Source: Castellaniella sp040276065
GTDB lineage: Bacteria > Pseudomonadota > Gammaproteobacteria > Burkholderiales > Burkholderiaceae_B
Assembly (NCBI RefSeq): GCF_040276065.1
Contig: NZ_JBELOI010000011.1
Coordinates: 62,001 to 126,000, forward strand
DNA: 64,000 nt
Direction of reading: 5' to 3'
Part shown: positions 54,316 through 63,781 of the stretch, in pieces
Layout: every line of letters starts with the position of its first letter
Numbering within the stretch: position 1 is the stretch's first letter
Program-made: the position numbers and the translations under genes
Notes under the pieces: generated by a model
Told to the model about the DNA's origin: nothing
Seen by the model: only the letters and a program-made list of their open reading frames with translations
Database searches by the model: none

Positions 54316-55254
54316 ATGAACGCGTCCGCGGCCACCGCCGAACCCCGCCTCGACACCGTCACCTGCGTGAGCCCCGCGGGGACGCACCGCATGGCCTATT
54401 GGCAGTGGGGCAATCCCGCCAACGATCGCGTGCTGTTGTGTGTGCACGGCCTGACACGCTCCGGGCGGGATTTCGACGTGCTGGCCCGAGCCCTGGCGCC
54501 GCACTACCGCGTGGTGTGCCCCGATGTCGTGGGGCGTGGCCGCTCCGACTGGCTGATCGATCCGGCGTATTATGCAATCCCGCAATATGCCGCCGATATG
54601 CTGACGCTGATAGCGCGCCTGCGGCCGGCGCGGCTGGACTGGATCGGGACCTCGATGGGCGGCCTGATCGGCCTGGGGCTGGCGGGTACGGTGGCGCTAT
54701 CGGCGGCCATGCGCCCGGATCGGGGCGACCTGGGCCCGGGCCCCGCGCCCGACGTGCCTCTCGGACGCGTGGTGATGAACGACATCGGCCCGGCGCTGAG
54801 CGCCGACGGGTTGGCGCGGATCGGCGAATATGTCGGACAGGAAGGCCGCTTCGACAGCTTTGAGCAGGCGGTGGACTACGTGCGCAGCGTATCGGCCGGA
54901 TTCGGTCCTCATGACCAGGCCGGGTGGGAGGACTTAACCCGCTACGTCGTCAATCGGCAGGGTGATCATTGGGTCAAGCACTACGACCTGAGGATCGCCC
55001 AGGCTTTCGCGCCGCAGGCGCCGACCGCGCTGCAGGCCGCCGAGCAGCTGCTATGGGGCGCCTGGGATCACCTGCCCGCCGAGGCGCTCATCCTGCGCGG
55101 TGCCCAATCCGACTTGTTGCCGCGCGAGGTGGCCCGCGCGATGCTCGAGCGCAACCCGCGCGCGCGCCTGGTCGAGTTCGAGGGCGTGGGGCATGCGCCC
55201 ACGCTGCGCGCGCCAGACCAGGTCGCCGCCGTGCGGGACTTCCTGCTGGCCTGA
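54316..55254 (+). CDS. Alpha/beta hydrolase
   Basis: This 312-residue alpha/beta-fold hydrolase has an oxyanion-hole motif HGLTRSGRDFD, the nucleophile elbow GTSMGG (Ser ~116), an acid Asp in LRGAQSDLLP and the late His in GVGHAPTLRAP. The substrate is unknown. The ATG at 54316 has an ideal GAGGA Shine-Dalgarno; an in-frame ATG lies at 54304. A TACAAT box at 54281-54286 may be its -10. The PHP gene follows after 47 bp. Confidence 0.85.
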   Translation: MNASAATAEPRLDTVTCVSPAGTHRMAYWQWGNPANDRVLLCVHGLTRSGRDFDVLARALAPHYRVVCPDVVGRGRSDWLIDPAYYAIPQYAADMLTLIARLRPARLDWIGTSMGGLIGLGLAGTVALSAAMRPDRGDLGPGPAPDVPLGRVVMNDIGPALSADGLARIGEYVGQEGRFDSFEQAVDYVRSVSAGFGPHDQAGWEDLTRYVVNRQGDHWVKHYDLRIAQAFAPQAPTALQAAEQLLWGAWDHLPAEALILRGAQSDLLPREVARAMLERNPRARLVEFEGVGHAPTLRAPDQVAAVRDFLLA

Positions 55255-55301
55255 GGGATTTTCCGCCTTCCCGGCGCGACGGGGAAGGCGGGCGAGGACG
55301 C

Positions 55302-56135
55302 ATCATCAATATCGACCTGCACAGCCATTCCAACCAGTCCGACGGCCTGCTCGCACCCGCCGAGGTGGCTGCGCGCGCCCGCGAGAATGGCGTGGACATG
55401 TGGGCCCTGAGCGATCACGATGCGCTCTCGGGCCTGGTGCAGGCCGCCGAATCGGCCTCGCGGCTCGGCATGCGCTTCATACCGGGCGTCGAGGTGTCGG
55501 TCACATTCTGCGGTGCAACCGTGCATGTGCTCGGCCTGAACATCGACGCCTCGCATCCGGACCTGGTCCGAGGGCTGGCGGCGGTGCGCCGCAGCCGCTT
55601 TGCCCGCGCCCGCGAGATCGCCGACCGCCTGCGAGAATGTGGACTGGGTGAATGCTACGAAGGCGCGCTGGCGCTCGCCCACAATCCCGATCTGGTGAGC
55701 CGGGCCCATTTCGCCCGCTATCTGCATGAACAGGGCAGGGCGCGCAGCATCCAGCACGCCTTCGATCGCTACCTGGGCGAGGGCAGGCCTGCTTATGCCC
55801 CCGTGCGGTGGGCCTCGATGGGCGAAGCGGTGGGCTGGATCCTGGCGGCCGGCGGCAAGGCGGTGATTGCCCATCCGGGGCGCTATCGCTATACGCCACT
55901 GCAGTTCGATGCCTTGTTCGAGCAGTTCAAGGCCTTGGGCGGATGCGGCATTGAGGTGGTGTCCGGGGCCCATACGCCGCGCCAGTATGAGGAATATGCC
56001 CGGGTGGCGATGCATTATGGTTTCGAGGGGTCGCGCGGGTCCGATTTTCACGGCCCCTCTCGCGGGCGTGCCGACCTGGGCACCTTGCCCGCCTTGCCTG
56101 AGCGGCTGACGCCGGTCTGGCGGGACTGGATTTAG
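55302..56135 (+). CDS. PHP-domain phosphoesterase (RnaAM/TrpH-like), apparently starting at an ATC codon
   Basis: This metal-dependent PHP protein of about 277 residues resembles E. coli RnaAM (YciV/TrpH), a 5'-nucleotidase/RNA 5' exonuclease. Metal ligands appear in order: IDLHSHSNQSDG, ALSDHDALSG, GVEVSV, HPGRYR, and the final GSDFHGPSRG. The conserved N-terminus is IINIDLHSHS, and no ATG, GTG or TTG codon lies in frame within the ~40 codons before it. Two ATC codons (55302 and 55305) occupy the place where homologues have Met. GAGGA lies 6 nt before the second. ATC initiation, a CTG start upstream or a sequencing error are the options. Confidence 0.82.
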   Translation: MINIDLHSHSNQSDGLLAPAEVAARARENGVDMWALSDHDALSGLVQAAESASRLGMRFIPGVEVSVTFCGATVHVLGLNIDASHPDLVRGLAAVRRSRFARAREIADRLRECGLGECYEGALALAHNPDLVSRAHFARYLHEQGRARSIQHAFDRYLGEGRPAYAPVRWASMGEAVGWILAAGGKAVIAHPGRYRYTPLQFDALFEQFKALGGCGIEVVSGAHTPRQYEEYARVAMHYGFEGSRGSDFHGPSRGRADLGTLPALPERLTPVWRDWI

Positions 56136-56144
56136 GAGCATGCA

Positions 56145-56696
56145 ATGAACAAAGCATTCGTCAAGGAATCCGAGGATGCGGACGACGACGACATTCCCGA
56201 CGCCCCGGCATTGCCCGAGGGGGTAAAAAACTATATGACGGTTGAGGGGCACCGCGCCTTGCACGACGAGCTCATGCGCCTGATGAACACCGAGCGGCCC
56301 GAGGTGGTGCAGACCGTGTCCTGGGCGGCCTCCAACGGCGATCGTTCCGAGAATGGCGACTATCTGTACGGTAAAAAGCGCCTGCGCGAAATCGACCGGC
56401 GCATCCGCTTCCTCACGCGGCGCCTGGAGCGGGCCGAGGTGGTCGACCCGTCCCTGCAGCCCAACAAGGACCGGGTGTTCTTTGGGGCAACCGTCCTGTA
56501 CAGTGACAAGCAAGGCGAGGAATTCGAAGTCACCATCGTCGGCGTGGACGAGGCCGAGCCTCTGGCCGGGCGCATCAGTTGGGTGTCGCCGGTTGCGCGT
56601 GCCTTGATCAAGGCGCACGAGGGCGACACCGTGACGCTGCGGACCCCGGCGGGCTTGGACGAGCTCGACGTCCTGAGCATCCGCTACCCGGACTAG
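56145..56696 (+). CDS. greB: Transcription elongation factor GreB
   Basis: GreB (183 residues) stimulates RNA cleavage by backtracked RNA polymerase. The N-terminal coiled coil carries the acidic tip (NGDRSENGDYLYGKKRLREIDRRIRFLTRRLE), followed by the FKBP-like C-terminal domain (GRISWVSPVARALIKAHEGDTVTLRTP). The acidic N-terminal extension ESEDADDDDIPDAP (residues 8-21) makes it longer than the E. coli protein (158). It starts 9 bp after the PHP gene. Confidence 0.94.
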   Translation: MNKAFVKESEDADDDDIPDAPALPEGVKNYMTVEGHRALHDELMRLMNTERPEVVQTVSWAASNGDRSENGDYLYGKKRLREIDRRIRFLTRRLERAEVVDPSLQPNKDRVFFGATVLYSDKQGEEFEVTIVGVDEAEPLAGRISWVSPVARALIKAHEGDTVTLRTPAGLDELDVLSIRYPD

Positions 56697-56767
56697 GGGC
56701 CGTCACTGCCGCAAGGGTATCCCGGGTAAAATAGAGGGCTTAACTTCTTACTTTCCGTATCCAGCCC

Positions 56768-59700
56768 GTGACCCGCGTCCTCATCATTTCCGGTTCCTCA
56801 GCCCTGTCGACCTTTCGGCGCGCACGCCTGATGCAGGCGCTTTCAGCCAAGGGCCTGCCCGTCGCCTCGGTCGAGGCCCGCTACCGCTATTATGTCGGGA
56901 TGGGTGGCGAGCTGGATCCGCGGGATCGCGAGCGGCTCGAAGCCCTGCTGGACGACGGCTTGCCGCGCGATGCGGTGCCCGCCGAGCGGCAGGCCCTCGA
57001 GCTCATGGTGGTGCCGCGGCCCGGCACCGTATCGCCCTGGGCGAGCAAGGCCACCGATATTGCCCATCACTGCGGCCTGGCGGCCGTGCGGCGCATCGAG
57101 CGCGGCATCCATTACGCGCTGCTGCCCGAGCGCGGCCTGCTGGGCCGGCGCGAATTCGATGCGGCCCAGCGCGAAGCCATCGCGGGCTGTCTGCACGATC
57201 GCATGACCGAGGCGGTGGTCGAGGGCGGCTTCGACGGCGAGGCGCTGTTTGCGCCCTTGCCGGGCAAGCCGGTCCAGGCCATCCCGGTGCTGGCGCGCGG
57301 GCGCAAGGCGCTCGAGGATTGCAATGCGGCCTTGGGCCTGGCGCTGTCCGCCGACGAGATCGACTACCTGCTGCGCGCTTACACCGACCTCGGGCGCGAT
57401 CCCAGCGACGTCGAACTCATGATGTTCGCGCAGGCCAATAGCGAGCACTGTCGCCACAAGATCTTCAACGCGCGCTGGACGATCGATGGCCAGGCGCAGG
57501 AACGCACGCTGTTCGACATGATCCGCGAAACCCATGCGGCGCAGCCCGTGGGTACGATCGTGGCGTATTCGGACAACGCCGCCGTGATGGCGGGTGGCCC
57601 GGCCCGGCTGTTCCACGCCGGCGGAGGCGCACCCGTGTACGCGCGTCACGAGGCCCTGGTCCACACCTTGATGAAGGTCGAAACCCACAACCACCCGACC
57701 GCTATCGCGCCGTTCCCGGGGGCGGCCACGGGCGCGGGCGGCGAGATTCGCGACGAGGGCGCAACGGGACGTGGCTCCAAGCCCAAGGCGGGTTTGACCG
57801 GATTCACCGTGTCCAACCTGCGCTTCGACGATGCGCCCGAGCCCTGGGAGGATGCAGGCGGCGCGCCCGATCGGATCGCGACGCCGCTGGATATCATGAT
57901 CGAAGGGCCGATTGGCGGCGCGGCGTTCAACAACGAGTTTGGGCGCCCCAATCTGCTCGGCTATTTCCGCAGCTTCGAGCAGGCGGTCGATGGCGTGCGC
58001 TGGGGTTATCACAAACCCATCATGCTGGCCGGCGGGCTGGGCCAGATCGATGCGCGCCTGACGCACAAGGATCCTTTGCCGCCCGGCGCGCTGCTGGTGC
58101 AGCTGGGCGGGCCCGGCATGCGCATCGGCATGGGCGGCGGCGCCGCATCGAGCATGGGCGCCGGGATCAATCAGGCCGAGCTCGATTTCGATTCGGTACA
58201 GCGGGGCAATCCCGAGATGCAGCGCCGTGCCCAAGAGGTCATCGACCGCTGCTGGCAGCAGGGCGAGGCCAATCCGGTCCTGGCCATCCACGACGTGGGC
58301 GCGGGCGGCCTGTCGAACGCGTTTCCAGAATTGGTCAACGATGCGGGGCGCGGTGCCGTGTTCGAGCTCGATCGCGTGCCGGTCGAGGAGTCCGGGCTGT
58401 CCGCCGCCGAGATCTGGAGCAACGAGTCCCAGGAGCGCTATGTGCTGGCCATCCTGCCGGCCGATCTGGAGCGCTTCGGGCGCATTGCCGAGCGTGAACG
58501 CTGTCCTTATGCGGTGGTGGGCGTGGCCACCGAGGAGCGTACCCTGCGCGTTACCCACGGCGAGGGCCTGCCCGGCCTGGATGAACCACGACCGGCGCCC
58601 GCGGGCATGCGGCCGGTGGACGTGCCGGTGGACGCCATTCTGGGAAAGCCGCCGCGCATGGTGCGTCAGGCCGAACGCCTGGCCTTCCAGGGGGAGCCCC
58701 TGGACTTGACGGGCGTCGACCTCGGCGAGGCGATCGAGCGCGTATTGCGCCACCCCACGGTGGCCAACAAATCCTTTCTCGTCACCATCGGCGACCGCAG
58801 CGTGGGCGGCTTGTCCGCGCGCGACCAGATGGTGGGCCCCTGGCAGGTGCCGGTGGCCGATTGCGCGGTGACCTTGGCTGATTACGAGCAACTGCGCGGC
58901 GAGGCCATGGCCATGGGCGAGCGCAGCCCGATCGCGATACTGGATCCCGCGGCCTCGGGCCGGATGGCGGTCACCGAGGCGTTGACCAATCTGGTGTCGG
59001 CCGACGTGGCGCGCCTCGAGGACATCAAGCTCTCCGCCAACTGGATGGCCGCCTGTGGCGCGCCGGGTCAGGATTCGGCCTTATACGATACGGTTGCCGC
59101 CGTCAGCGATTGGTGCCAGACCCTGGGCCTGTCGATCCCCGTGGGCAAGGATTCCCTGTCCATGCGCACCGCCTGGCGCAACGAACAGGGCGAGCACGCC
59201 GTGGTTTCGCCAGTCTCGCTGGTGGTGACGGCGTTCGCTCCGGTGAGCGATGTGCGCGCGACACTGACGCCGCAGTTGCGCACCGACCAAGGCGACACCG
59301 TGCTGCTGCTGATCGATCTGGGCGAGGGGCGCCAGCGTCTGGGCGGCTCGGTCTTCGGCCATGCATATGGCCGGATCGGCGACGAGGCACCCGACATGCG
59401 TGATGCCGGGATTCTGCGCGCTGCCTTCCTGGCCGTGCGCGCCCTGGCGTCGCGCGGCCTGATCCTGGCCTGCCACGACCGCTCGGATGGCGGCCTGCTG
59501 GCGGCTGCGGCCGAAATGGCCTTTGCAGGGCGCACGGGCGTGTCCCTGAACCTCGACATGCTCACCATCGATCCCCACGCGGCCGACGCGGGCGACTACA
59601 AGATTCGCGGCGAGCAGGTGGCCGTGCAGCGACACGAACGCACATTGCGCGCTCTTTTCAACGAGGAAGCCGGCTTATTGCTGCAGGTGCGGCGCGACCG

Positions 59701-60808
59701 GCGCGACGAGGTCCTGCACAGTCTGCGGCAAGCCGGCCTGTCGCCGTGCAGCCACGTCGTCGGCATGCTCAACGGCAAGGCCGAATTGCAGGTCTATCGC
59801 GACGGGTCGTGCATCTACCAGCATCCGATCGCGGCGCTCGGACAGATCTGGAGCGAAACCACGCGGCGCATCATGGCGCGCCGCGACCATCCCGAGTGTG
59901 CTCAGGCCGAGTACGAGACCTGGCTGGATGTCGCGGATCCCGGGCTTTCCGCGGCAGTGGGCTTCGATCCCCAAGAGGACATCGCCGCGCCGTTCATCGC
60001 CACCGGCGCGCGGCCGCGCGTCGCCATCCTGCGCGAGCAAGGCTGCAACAGCCAGGTCGAGATGGCCTGGGCCTTTGATGTCGCCGGCTTCGAGGCGATG
60101 GACGTGCACATGACCGATCTGTTGTCCGGACGCGCCGATTTGCGCGATACGCAGGGCCTGGTGGCGGTGGGCGGTTTCAGCTATGGCGATGTCCTGGGCG
60201 CGGGCGAGGGCTGGGCGCGCACCATCCGCTACAACGAGGCGTTGGCGGCGCAGTTTGCGGCGTTCTTCGGGCGTTCGGACACCTTCGCCCTAGGGGTATG
60301 CAACGGCTGCCAGATGATGGCCGCGCTTGCCGGCATGATTCCGGGCGCCGGCCATTGGCCGCGCTTCACCCGCAATGTCTCTGAAAAATACGAGTCGCGC
60401 TTGTCATTGGTCGAGGTGCTGGATTCGCCCTCGATCTTCCTGGCCGGCATGGCGGGCGCGCGCATACCCATCGCCGTCGCCCACGGCGAAGGCTACGCGA
60501 ACTTCAGCCAGCAGGGCGATGCCTCGCGCGTGGCCGAGGCCCTGGCCTACGTGGACAATCGCGGTGCGCGCACCGAGCGCTATCCGGCCAACCCGAACGG
60601 CAGCCCGGCGGGCCTCGCTGGCGTCACCACCGCCGACGGGCGCTTTACCATTCTGATGCCACATCCCGAGCGCGTCACGCGCAACGCCGCGATGTCGTGG
60701 CGCCCCGAGCGCTGGGGCGCGGCCGACGCCGGTGGCGACGAGACGCCGCATGGCGGTTATACGCCGTGGATGCGCATGTTCCGCAACGCACGCGTTTGGA
60801 TGAGATAG
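56768..60808 (+). CDS. purL: Phosphoribosylformylglycinamidine synthase (FGAM synthase)
   Basis: PurL (1346 residues) is the large single-chain form that converts FGAR, glutamine and ATP to FGAM in purine synthesis. It has an N-terminal PurS-like domain, tandem AIRS-type synthase domains with MKVETHNHPTAIAPFPGAATGAGGEIRDEGATGRGSKPKAG, and a C-terminal glutaminase domain with the nucleophile Cys in FALGVCNGCQMMAAL (~1177) and the late LMPHPERVTRN. The start is the GTG at 56768 (VTRVLIISGSSALSTFRRARL); no ATG is available at the family N-terminus. A TAAAAT box at 56727-56732 is a promoter candidate. Confidence 0.97.
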   Translation: MTRVLIISGSSALSTFRRARLMQALSAKGLPVASVEARYRYYVGMGGELDPRDRERLEALLDDGLPRDAVPAERQALELMVVPRPGTVSPWASKATDIAHHCGLAAVRRIERGIHYALLPERGLLGRREFDAAQREAIAGCLHDRMTEAVVEGGFDGEALFAPLPGKPVQAIPVLARGRKALEDCNAALGLALSADEIDYLLRAYTDLGRDPSDVELMMFAQANSEHCRHKIFNARWTIDGQAQERTLFDMIRETHAAQPVGTIVAYSDNAAVMAGGPARLFHAGGGAPVYARHEALVHTLMKVETHNHPTAIAPFPGAATGAGGEIRDEGATGRGSKPKAGLTGFTVSNLRFDDAPEPWEDAGGAPDRIATPLDIMIEGPIGGAAFNNEFGRPNLLGYFRSFEQAVDGVRWGYHKPIMLAGGLGQIDARLTHKDPLPPGALLVQLGGPGMRIGMGGGAASSMGAGINQAELDFDSVQRGNPEMQRRAQEVIDRCWQQGEANPVLAIHDVGAGGLSNAFPELVNDAGRGAVFELDRVPVEESGLSAAEIWSNESQERYVLAILPADLERFGRIAERERCPYAVVGVATEERTLRVTHGEGLPGLDEPRPAPAGMRPVDVPVDAILGKPPRMVRQAERLAFQGEPLDLTGVDLGEAIERVLRHPTVANKSFLVTIGDRSVGGLSARDQMVGPWQVPVADCAVTLADYEQLRGEAMAMGERSPIAILDPAASGRMAVTEALTNLVSADVARLEDIKLSANWMAACGAPGQDSALYDTVAAVSDWCQTLGLSIPVGKDSLSMRTAWRNEQGEHAVVSPVSLVVTAFAPVSDVRATLTPQLRTDQGDTVLLLIDLGEGRQRLGGSVFGHAYGRIGDEAPDMRDAGILRAAFLAVRALASRGLILACHDRSDGGLLAAAAEMAFAGRTGVSLNLDMLTIDPHAADAGDYKIRGEQVAVQRHERTLRALFNEEAGLLLQVRRDRRDEVLHSLRQAGLSPCSHVVGMLNGKAELQVYRDGSCIYQHPIAALGQIWSETTRRIMARRDHPECAQAEYETWLDVADPGLSAAVGFDPQEDIAAPFIATGARPRVAILREQGCNSQVEMAWAFDVAGFEAMDVHMTDLLSGRADLRDTQGLVAVGGFSYGDVLGAGEGWARTIRYNEALAAQFAAFFGRSDTFALGVCNGCQMMAALAGMIPGAGHWPRFTRNVSEKYESRLSLVEVLDSPSIFLAGMAGARIPIAVAHGEGYANFSQQGDASRVAEALAYVDNRGARTERYPANPNGSPAGLAGVTTADGRFTILMPHPERVTRNAAMSWRPERWGAADAGGDETPHGGYTPWMRMFRNARVWMR

Positions 60809-60810
60809 GA

Positions 60811-60840
60811 CACAGCACAGTCCCAATGGACTGTGCTGTG
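60811..60840 (+). terminator. 13-bp hairpin after purL
   Basis: CACAGCACAGTCC and GGACTGTGCTGTG form a perfect stem with a 4-nt loop, 2 bp after the purL stop. No T-run follows. It probably protects or ends the purL transcript. Confidence 0.5.
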
Positions 60841-60852
60841 CCTATCGAATCC

Positions 60853-60914
60853 GAGCGGCTTGCAAGCCGCGAGGTGGAGAGCTGGTTTGTCGGAGCGGCT
60901 TGCAAGCCGCGAGG
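60853..60914. repeat. Pair of REP-like palindromic repeats
   Basis: Two identical 22-bp units (60853-60874 and 60893-60914) lie 40 bp apart in the purL-guaB gap. Each is built on the perfect 16-bp palindrome GCGGCTTGCAAGCCGC flanked by GA and GAGG. Size, palindromicity, short spacing and extragenic position match REP elements, which are mobilised by RAYT transposases and often occur at transcript ends. No transposase gene is present here. Confidence 0.75.
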
Positions 60915-60970
60915 GAGCCTCCGTCCAGGTCGGCTGCGGGGAGGAACGGGAAAACCCTTTACCGAGACGC

Positions 60971-60976
60971 TATAAT
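60971..60976 (+). promoter_or_regulatory. guaB: -10 element of guaB
   Basis: A perfect TATAAT predicts a transcription start near 60983, giving a leader of about 17 nt with GGAG as Shine-Dalgarno. The -35 region (GGGAAA-like) is poor. The short leader argues against the upstream in-frame ATG at 60985. Confidence 0.6.
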
Positions 60977-60999
60977 CGATCTTTGTGCGGAGTTCGTTC

Positions 61000-62460
61000 A
61001 TGCGTCTGATCAAGAAAGCCCTGACCTTCGACGATGTATTGCTGGTTCCGGCATATTCCCAGGTGCTGCCGCGCGACACGCGCCTGGTCACCAGCCTCAC
61101 TCGCGGCATCCAGCTCAACATTCCCCTCGTATCCGCCGCTATGGACACGGTCACCGAGTCCGGCTTGGCCATCGCCATGGCCCAGGAGGGCGGGATCGGG
61201 ATCGTTCACAAGAACCTGGATGCGGACGCCCAGGCGCGCGAGGTGGCGCGGGTCAAGCGCCACGAGTTCGGCATTGTCATCGATCCGGTCACCGTCACGC
61301 CCACCATGAAGGTGCGCGACGCCATCGCGTTGCAGCGCCAGCACGGCATCTCGGGCCTGCCGGTGGTCGAGGGCGGCAAACTCGTCGGCATCGTCACCAA
61401 TCGGGACCTGCGCTTCGAGGATCGCCTGGACGTGTCCCTGCGCGAGGTCATGACTCCGCAAGAGCGCCTCGTCACCCTGCGTGAGGGCGCCACCCTCGAG
61501 GAAGCCCAGGCCCTGATGCACCGCCATCGCCTCGAGCGCGTGCTGATCGTCAACGAAAAATTCCAGTTGCGCGGCCTCGCCACGGTCAAGGACATCGTCA
61601 AGAATACCGAGCACCCACTCGCCAGCAAGGACGGTCAGGGCCAGTTGCGTGTGGGCGCCGCGGTCGGGGTGGGCGAGGGCACCGACGAGCGCGTCGAAAA
61701 ACTGGCAGGCGCGGGCGTCGACGTCATCGTGGTCGATACTGCGCACGGCCACTCCGCCGGCGTGATCGAGCGCGTGCGCTGGGTCAAAAAGCACTACCCC
61801 AACATCCAGGTCATCGGCGGCAATATCGCGACCGCCGCGGCCGCGCTGGCCCTGGTCGAGGCGGGCGCCGACAGCGTCAAGGTCGGTATCGGCCCCGGCT
61901 CCATCTGCACCACGCGCGTCGTCGCCGGTGTCGGCGTGCCGCAGATCACCGCCATCGCCGACGTGGCCAAGGCCCTCGAGGGTTCCGGTGTGCCTCTGAT
62001 CGCCGACGGCGGCATCCGCTATTCCGGCGATGTGGCCAAGGCCCTGGCCGCCGGCGCCTCCACCTGCATGATGGGCGGCATGTTCGCGGGCACCGAAGAA
62101 GCGCCCGGCGAGGTCGTCCTGTTCCAGGGGCGGTCCTACAAATCCTATCGTGGCATGGGTAGCCTGGGCGCCATGGCAGACGGCTCGGCCGATCGCTATT
62201 TCCAGGACCCCAGCAATAACGTCGACAAGCTCGTGCCCGAAGGCATCGAGGCGCGCGTACCCTACAAGGGCAGCGTGATCGCCATCATCTACCAGTTGGT
62301 GGGCGGCATCCGCGCCTCGATGGGCTATTGCGGCTGCGCCACCATCAGCGATCTGCACGCCAAGGCCGAGTTCGTTGAGATCACCGCCGCGGGCGTGCGC
62401 GAATCGCATGTCCACGACGTGCAGATCACCAAAGAGGCCCCCAACTACCGAGCCGACTGA
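61000..62460 (+). CDS. guaB: Inosine-5'-monophosphate dehydrogenase
   Basis: IMP dehydrogenase (486 residues) oxidises IMP to XMP, the first step to GMP. The N-terminus is MRLIKKALTFDDVLLVPAYS. A tandem CBS (Bateman) module at ~95-205 (VTPTMKVRDAIALQRQHGISGLPVVEGGKLVGIVTNRDLRF...) gives allosteric control. The catalytic loop GPGSICTTRVV has Cys303, and the flap region is YRGMGSLGAM. guaA lies about 1.4 kb downstream on the same strand, separated by a divergent MFS gene. Confidence 0.97.
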   Translation: MRLIKKALTFDDVLLVPAYSQVLPRDTRLVTSLTRGIQLNIPLVSAAMDTVTESGLAIAMAQEGGIGIVHKNLDADAQAREVARVKRHEFGIVIDPVTVTPTMKVRDAIALQRQHGISGLPVVEGGKLVGIVTNRDLRFEDRLDVSLREVMTPQERLVTLREGATLEEAQALMHRHRLERVLIVNEKFQLRGLATVKDIVKNTEHPLASKDGQGQLRVGAAVGVGEGTDERVEKLAGAGVDVIVVDTAHGHSAGVIERVRWVKKHYPNIQVIGGNIATAAAALALVEAGADSVKVGIGPGSICTTRVVAGVGVPQITAIADVAKALEGSGVPLIADGGIRYSGDVAKALAAGASTCMMGGMFAGTEEAPGEVVLFQGRSYKSYRGMGSLGAMADGSADRYFQDPSNNVDKLVPEGIEARVPYKGSVIAIIYQLVGGIRASMGYCGCATISDLHAKAEFVEITAAGVRESHVHDVQITKEAPNYRAD

Positions 62461-62545
62461 GGCTCGCGCGGCCGGCTCCTCAAGCCGGACCCCCGCGCGG
62501 GCGCGCTCGCCATCACGTCGTGAAGCCGGACGAAGGGAGGCGACG

Positions 62546-63760
62546 TCATGTGATCCGCCGTTCATCCTGCAGACGCAGGATCGGTATGGCACCGACCACG
62601 AGGCCAATCGCTCCGAGAACCAGGGCCAGGCCCAGGCCCGCGCTGAACAACAGGTCCGTGAAACTGAAAAACAGCGGCCCCACGAGCTGGCCCAAGGCAA
62701 AGGACGCGGTCATGGCGGCCATCTGGGTCTTGGCGCGCGAGGGCGCCACCCTTGCTTGCGCCTCCTGCAGGCCCACCATGGTGATCACCATGAATGCACT
62801 GCCCACGCAGACGGCCGCCACCAGGATGGCTGCCAGGTTATGAATCCACACGGGCATCAGCACGCCGATGGCCATCACGATCTGCGCCGCGGCCCAGATC
62901 TCGCAGCGTGTATAGCGTCGCAGCAAGCGGCTCGCAATCAGCGTGGAGACCGCCGATGCCAAGCCGAAGACCGGCCACGCCAGGCTGAACAGCAGGGGAT
63001 CGGGGACCAGCATGCGTGCCTGCGCGGGCAGAAACGTGGCCGGCAGGATGTAGCCGAAGCCAAAAACGCCGTAGCACCAGATCAGGCCCCAGTGCAGCCC
63101 GGGCAGGCGTTCCCCTTTTGTTGCAGGCTCCGGATTGCCGCCAGCCGCCGCCTCGTGGATTTCACCCGATGCTGGCGATGCCGCGGCGGACGCCGCCGGC
63201 GAGTCCGCCCAAAGCGCCGAAGCCCCCACCAGGCCGCAGAGCGCCGCCAGCGCCAGCAGGAGCCAGGCCTGCGAGGGCGGAGCCTGGACCAGGGTCAGCG
63301 CCATGCAGGCCACGCCCGCGAAAGCGATGCCGCAGCCGACGCCGGCAAACACCACACCGCCTTGTTCGGTGCGCCCGGCGGCGTTCAGGCGCGCAATGCA
63401 CAGCGCCGCCGTCCCGATGATGACCCAGGCGCTGGCCACCCCTGCCAGGAAGCGCCACAATAGCCAGGCGGCCCAGTGCCCCGTCATGCCCATCGCGGCC
63501 GTCATCAGCACCACCAGCCAGAGCCCGCGGCGCAGCAACGCATCGGCCGGCCATAGCAACCTGGCAGCCATCAGCGCACCCACCAGATAGCCCAGGTAAT
63601 TGGCGCCGGCGAGCCAGCCGCCCTCGGCAAGCGAAATACCCAGGTGGGCCTGCATCATCGGCAGCACCGGCGTGAAGGCGAAGCGACCGATTCCCATGGC
63701 AACCGCGAGGGCCAGCAGCCCCGCCAGCGGCAGGGGTAGCCGGATGGATTTCAAGATCAT
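62546..63760 (-). CDS. YbfB/YjiJ-family MFS transporter
   Basis: This 404-residue membrane protein has twelve predicted helices in two halves joined by a hydrophilic loop (~190-222). The N-terminal AVAMGIGRFAFTPVLPMMQAHLGISLAEGGWLAGANYLGYLVGAL is characteristic of the YbfB/YjiJ branch of the major facilitator superfamily. The substrate is unknown. It is inserted between guaB and guaA in the opposite orientation and shares a divergent promoter region with guaA. Confidence 0.88.
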   Translation of the reverse strand: MILKSIRLPLPLAGLLALAVAMGIGRFAFTPVLPMMQAHLGISLAEGGWLAGANYLGYLVGALMAARLLWPADALLRRGLWLVVLMTAAMGMTGHWAAWLLWRFLAGVASAWVIIGTAALCIARLNAAGRTEQGGVVFAGVGCGIAFAGVACMALTLVQAPPSQAWLLLALAALCGLVGASALWADSPAASAAASPASGEIHEAAAGGNPEPATKGERLPGLHWGLIWCYGVFGFGYILPATFLPAQARMLVPDPLLFSLAWPVFGLASAVSTLIASRLLRRYTRCEIWAAAQIVMAIGVLMPVWIHNLAAILVAAVCVGSAFMVITMVGLQEAQARVAPSRAKTQMAAMTASFALGQLVGPLFFSFTDLLFSAGLGLALVLGAIGLVVGAIPILRLQDERRIT

Positions 63761-63781
63761 GCAGCGGTCTCCTTCGGCCTC

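Noticed and set aside
60853..60914. Two repeats considered as a mini-CRISPR
   Set aside because: There are only two units with an 18-bp spacer, the repeats are full palindromes and no cas gene is present; REP-like is the better fit.
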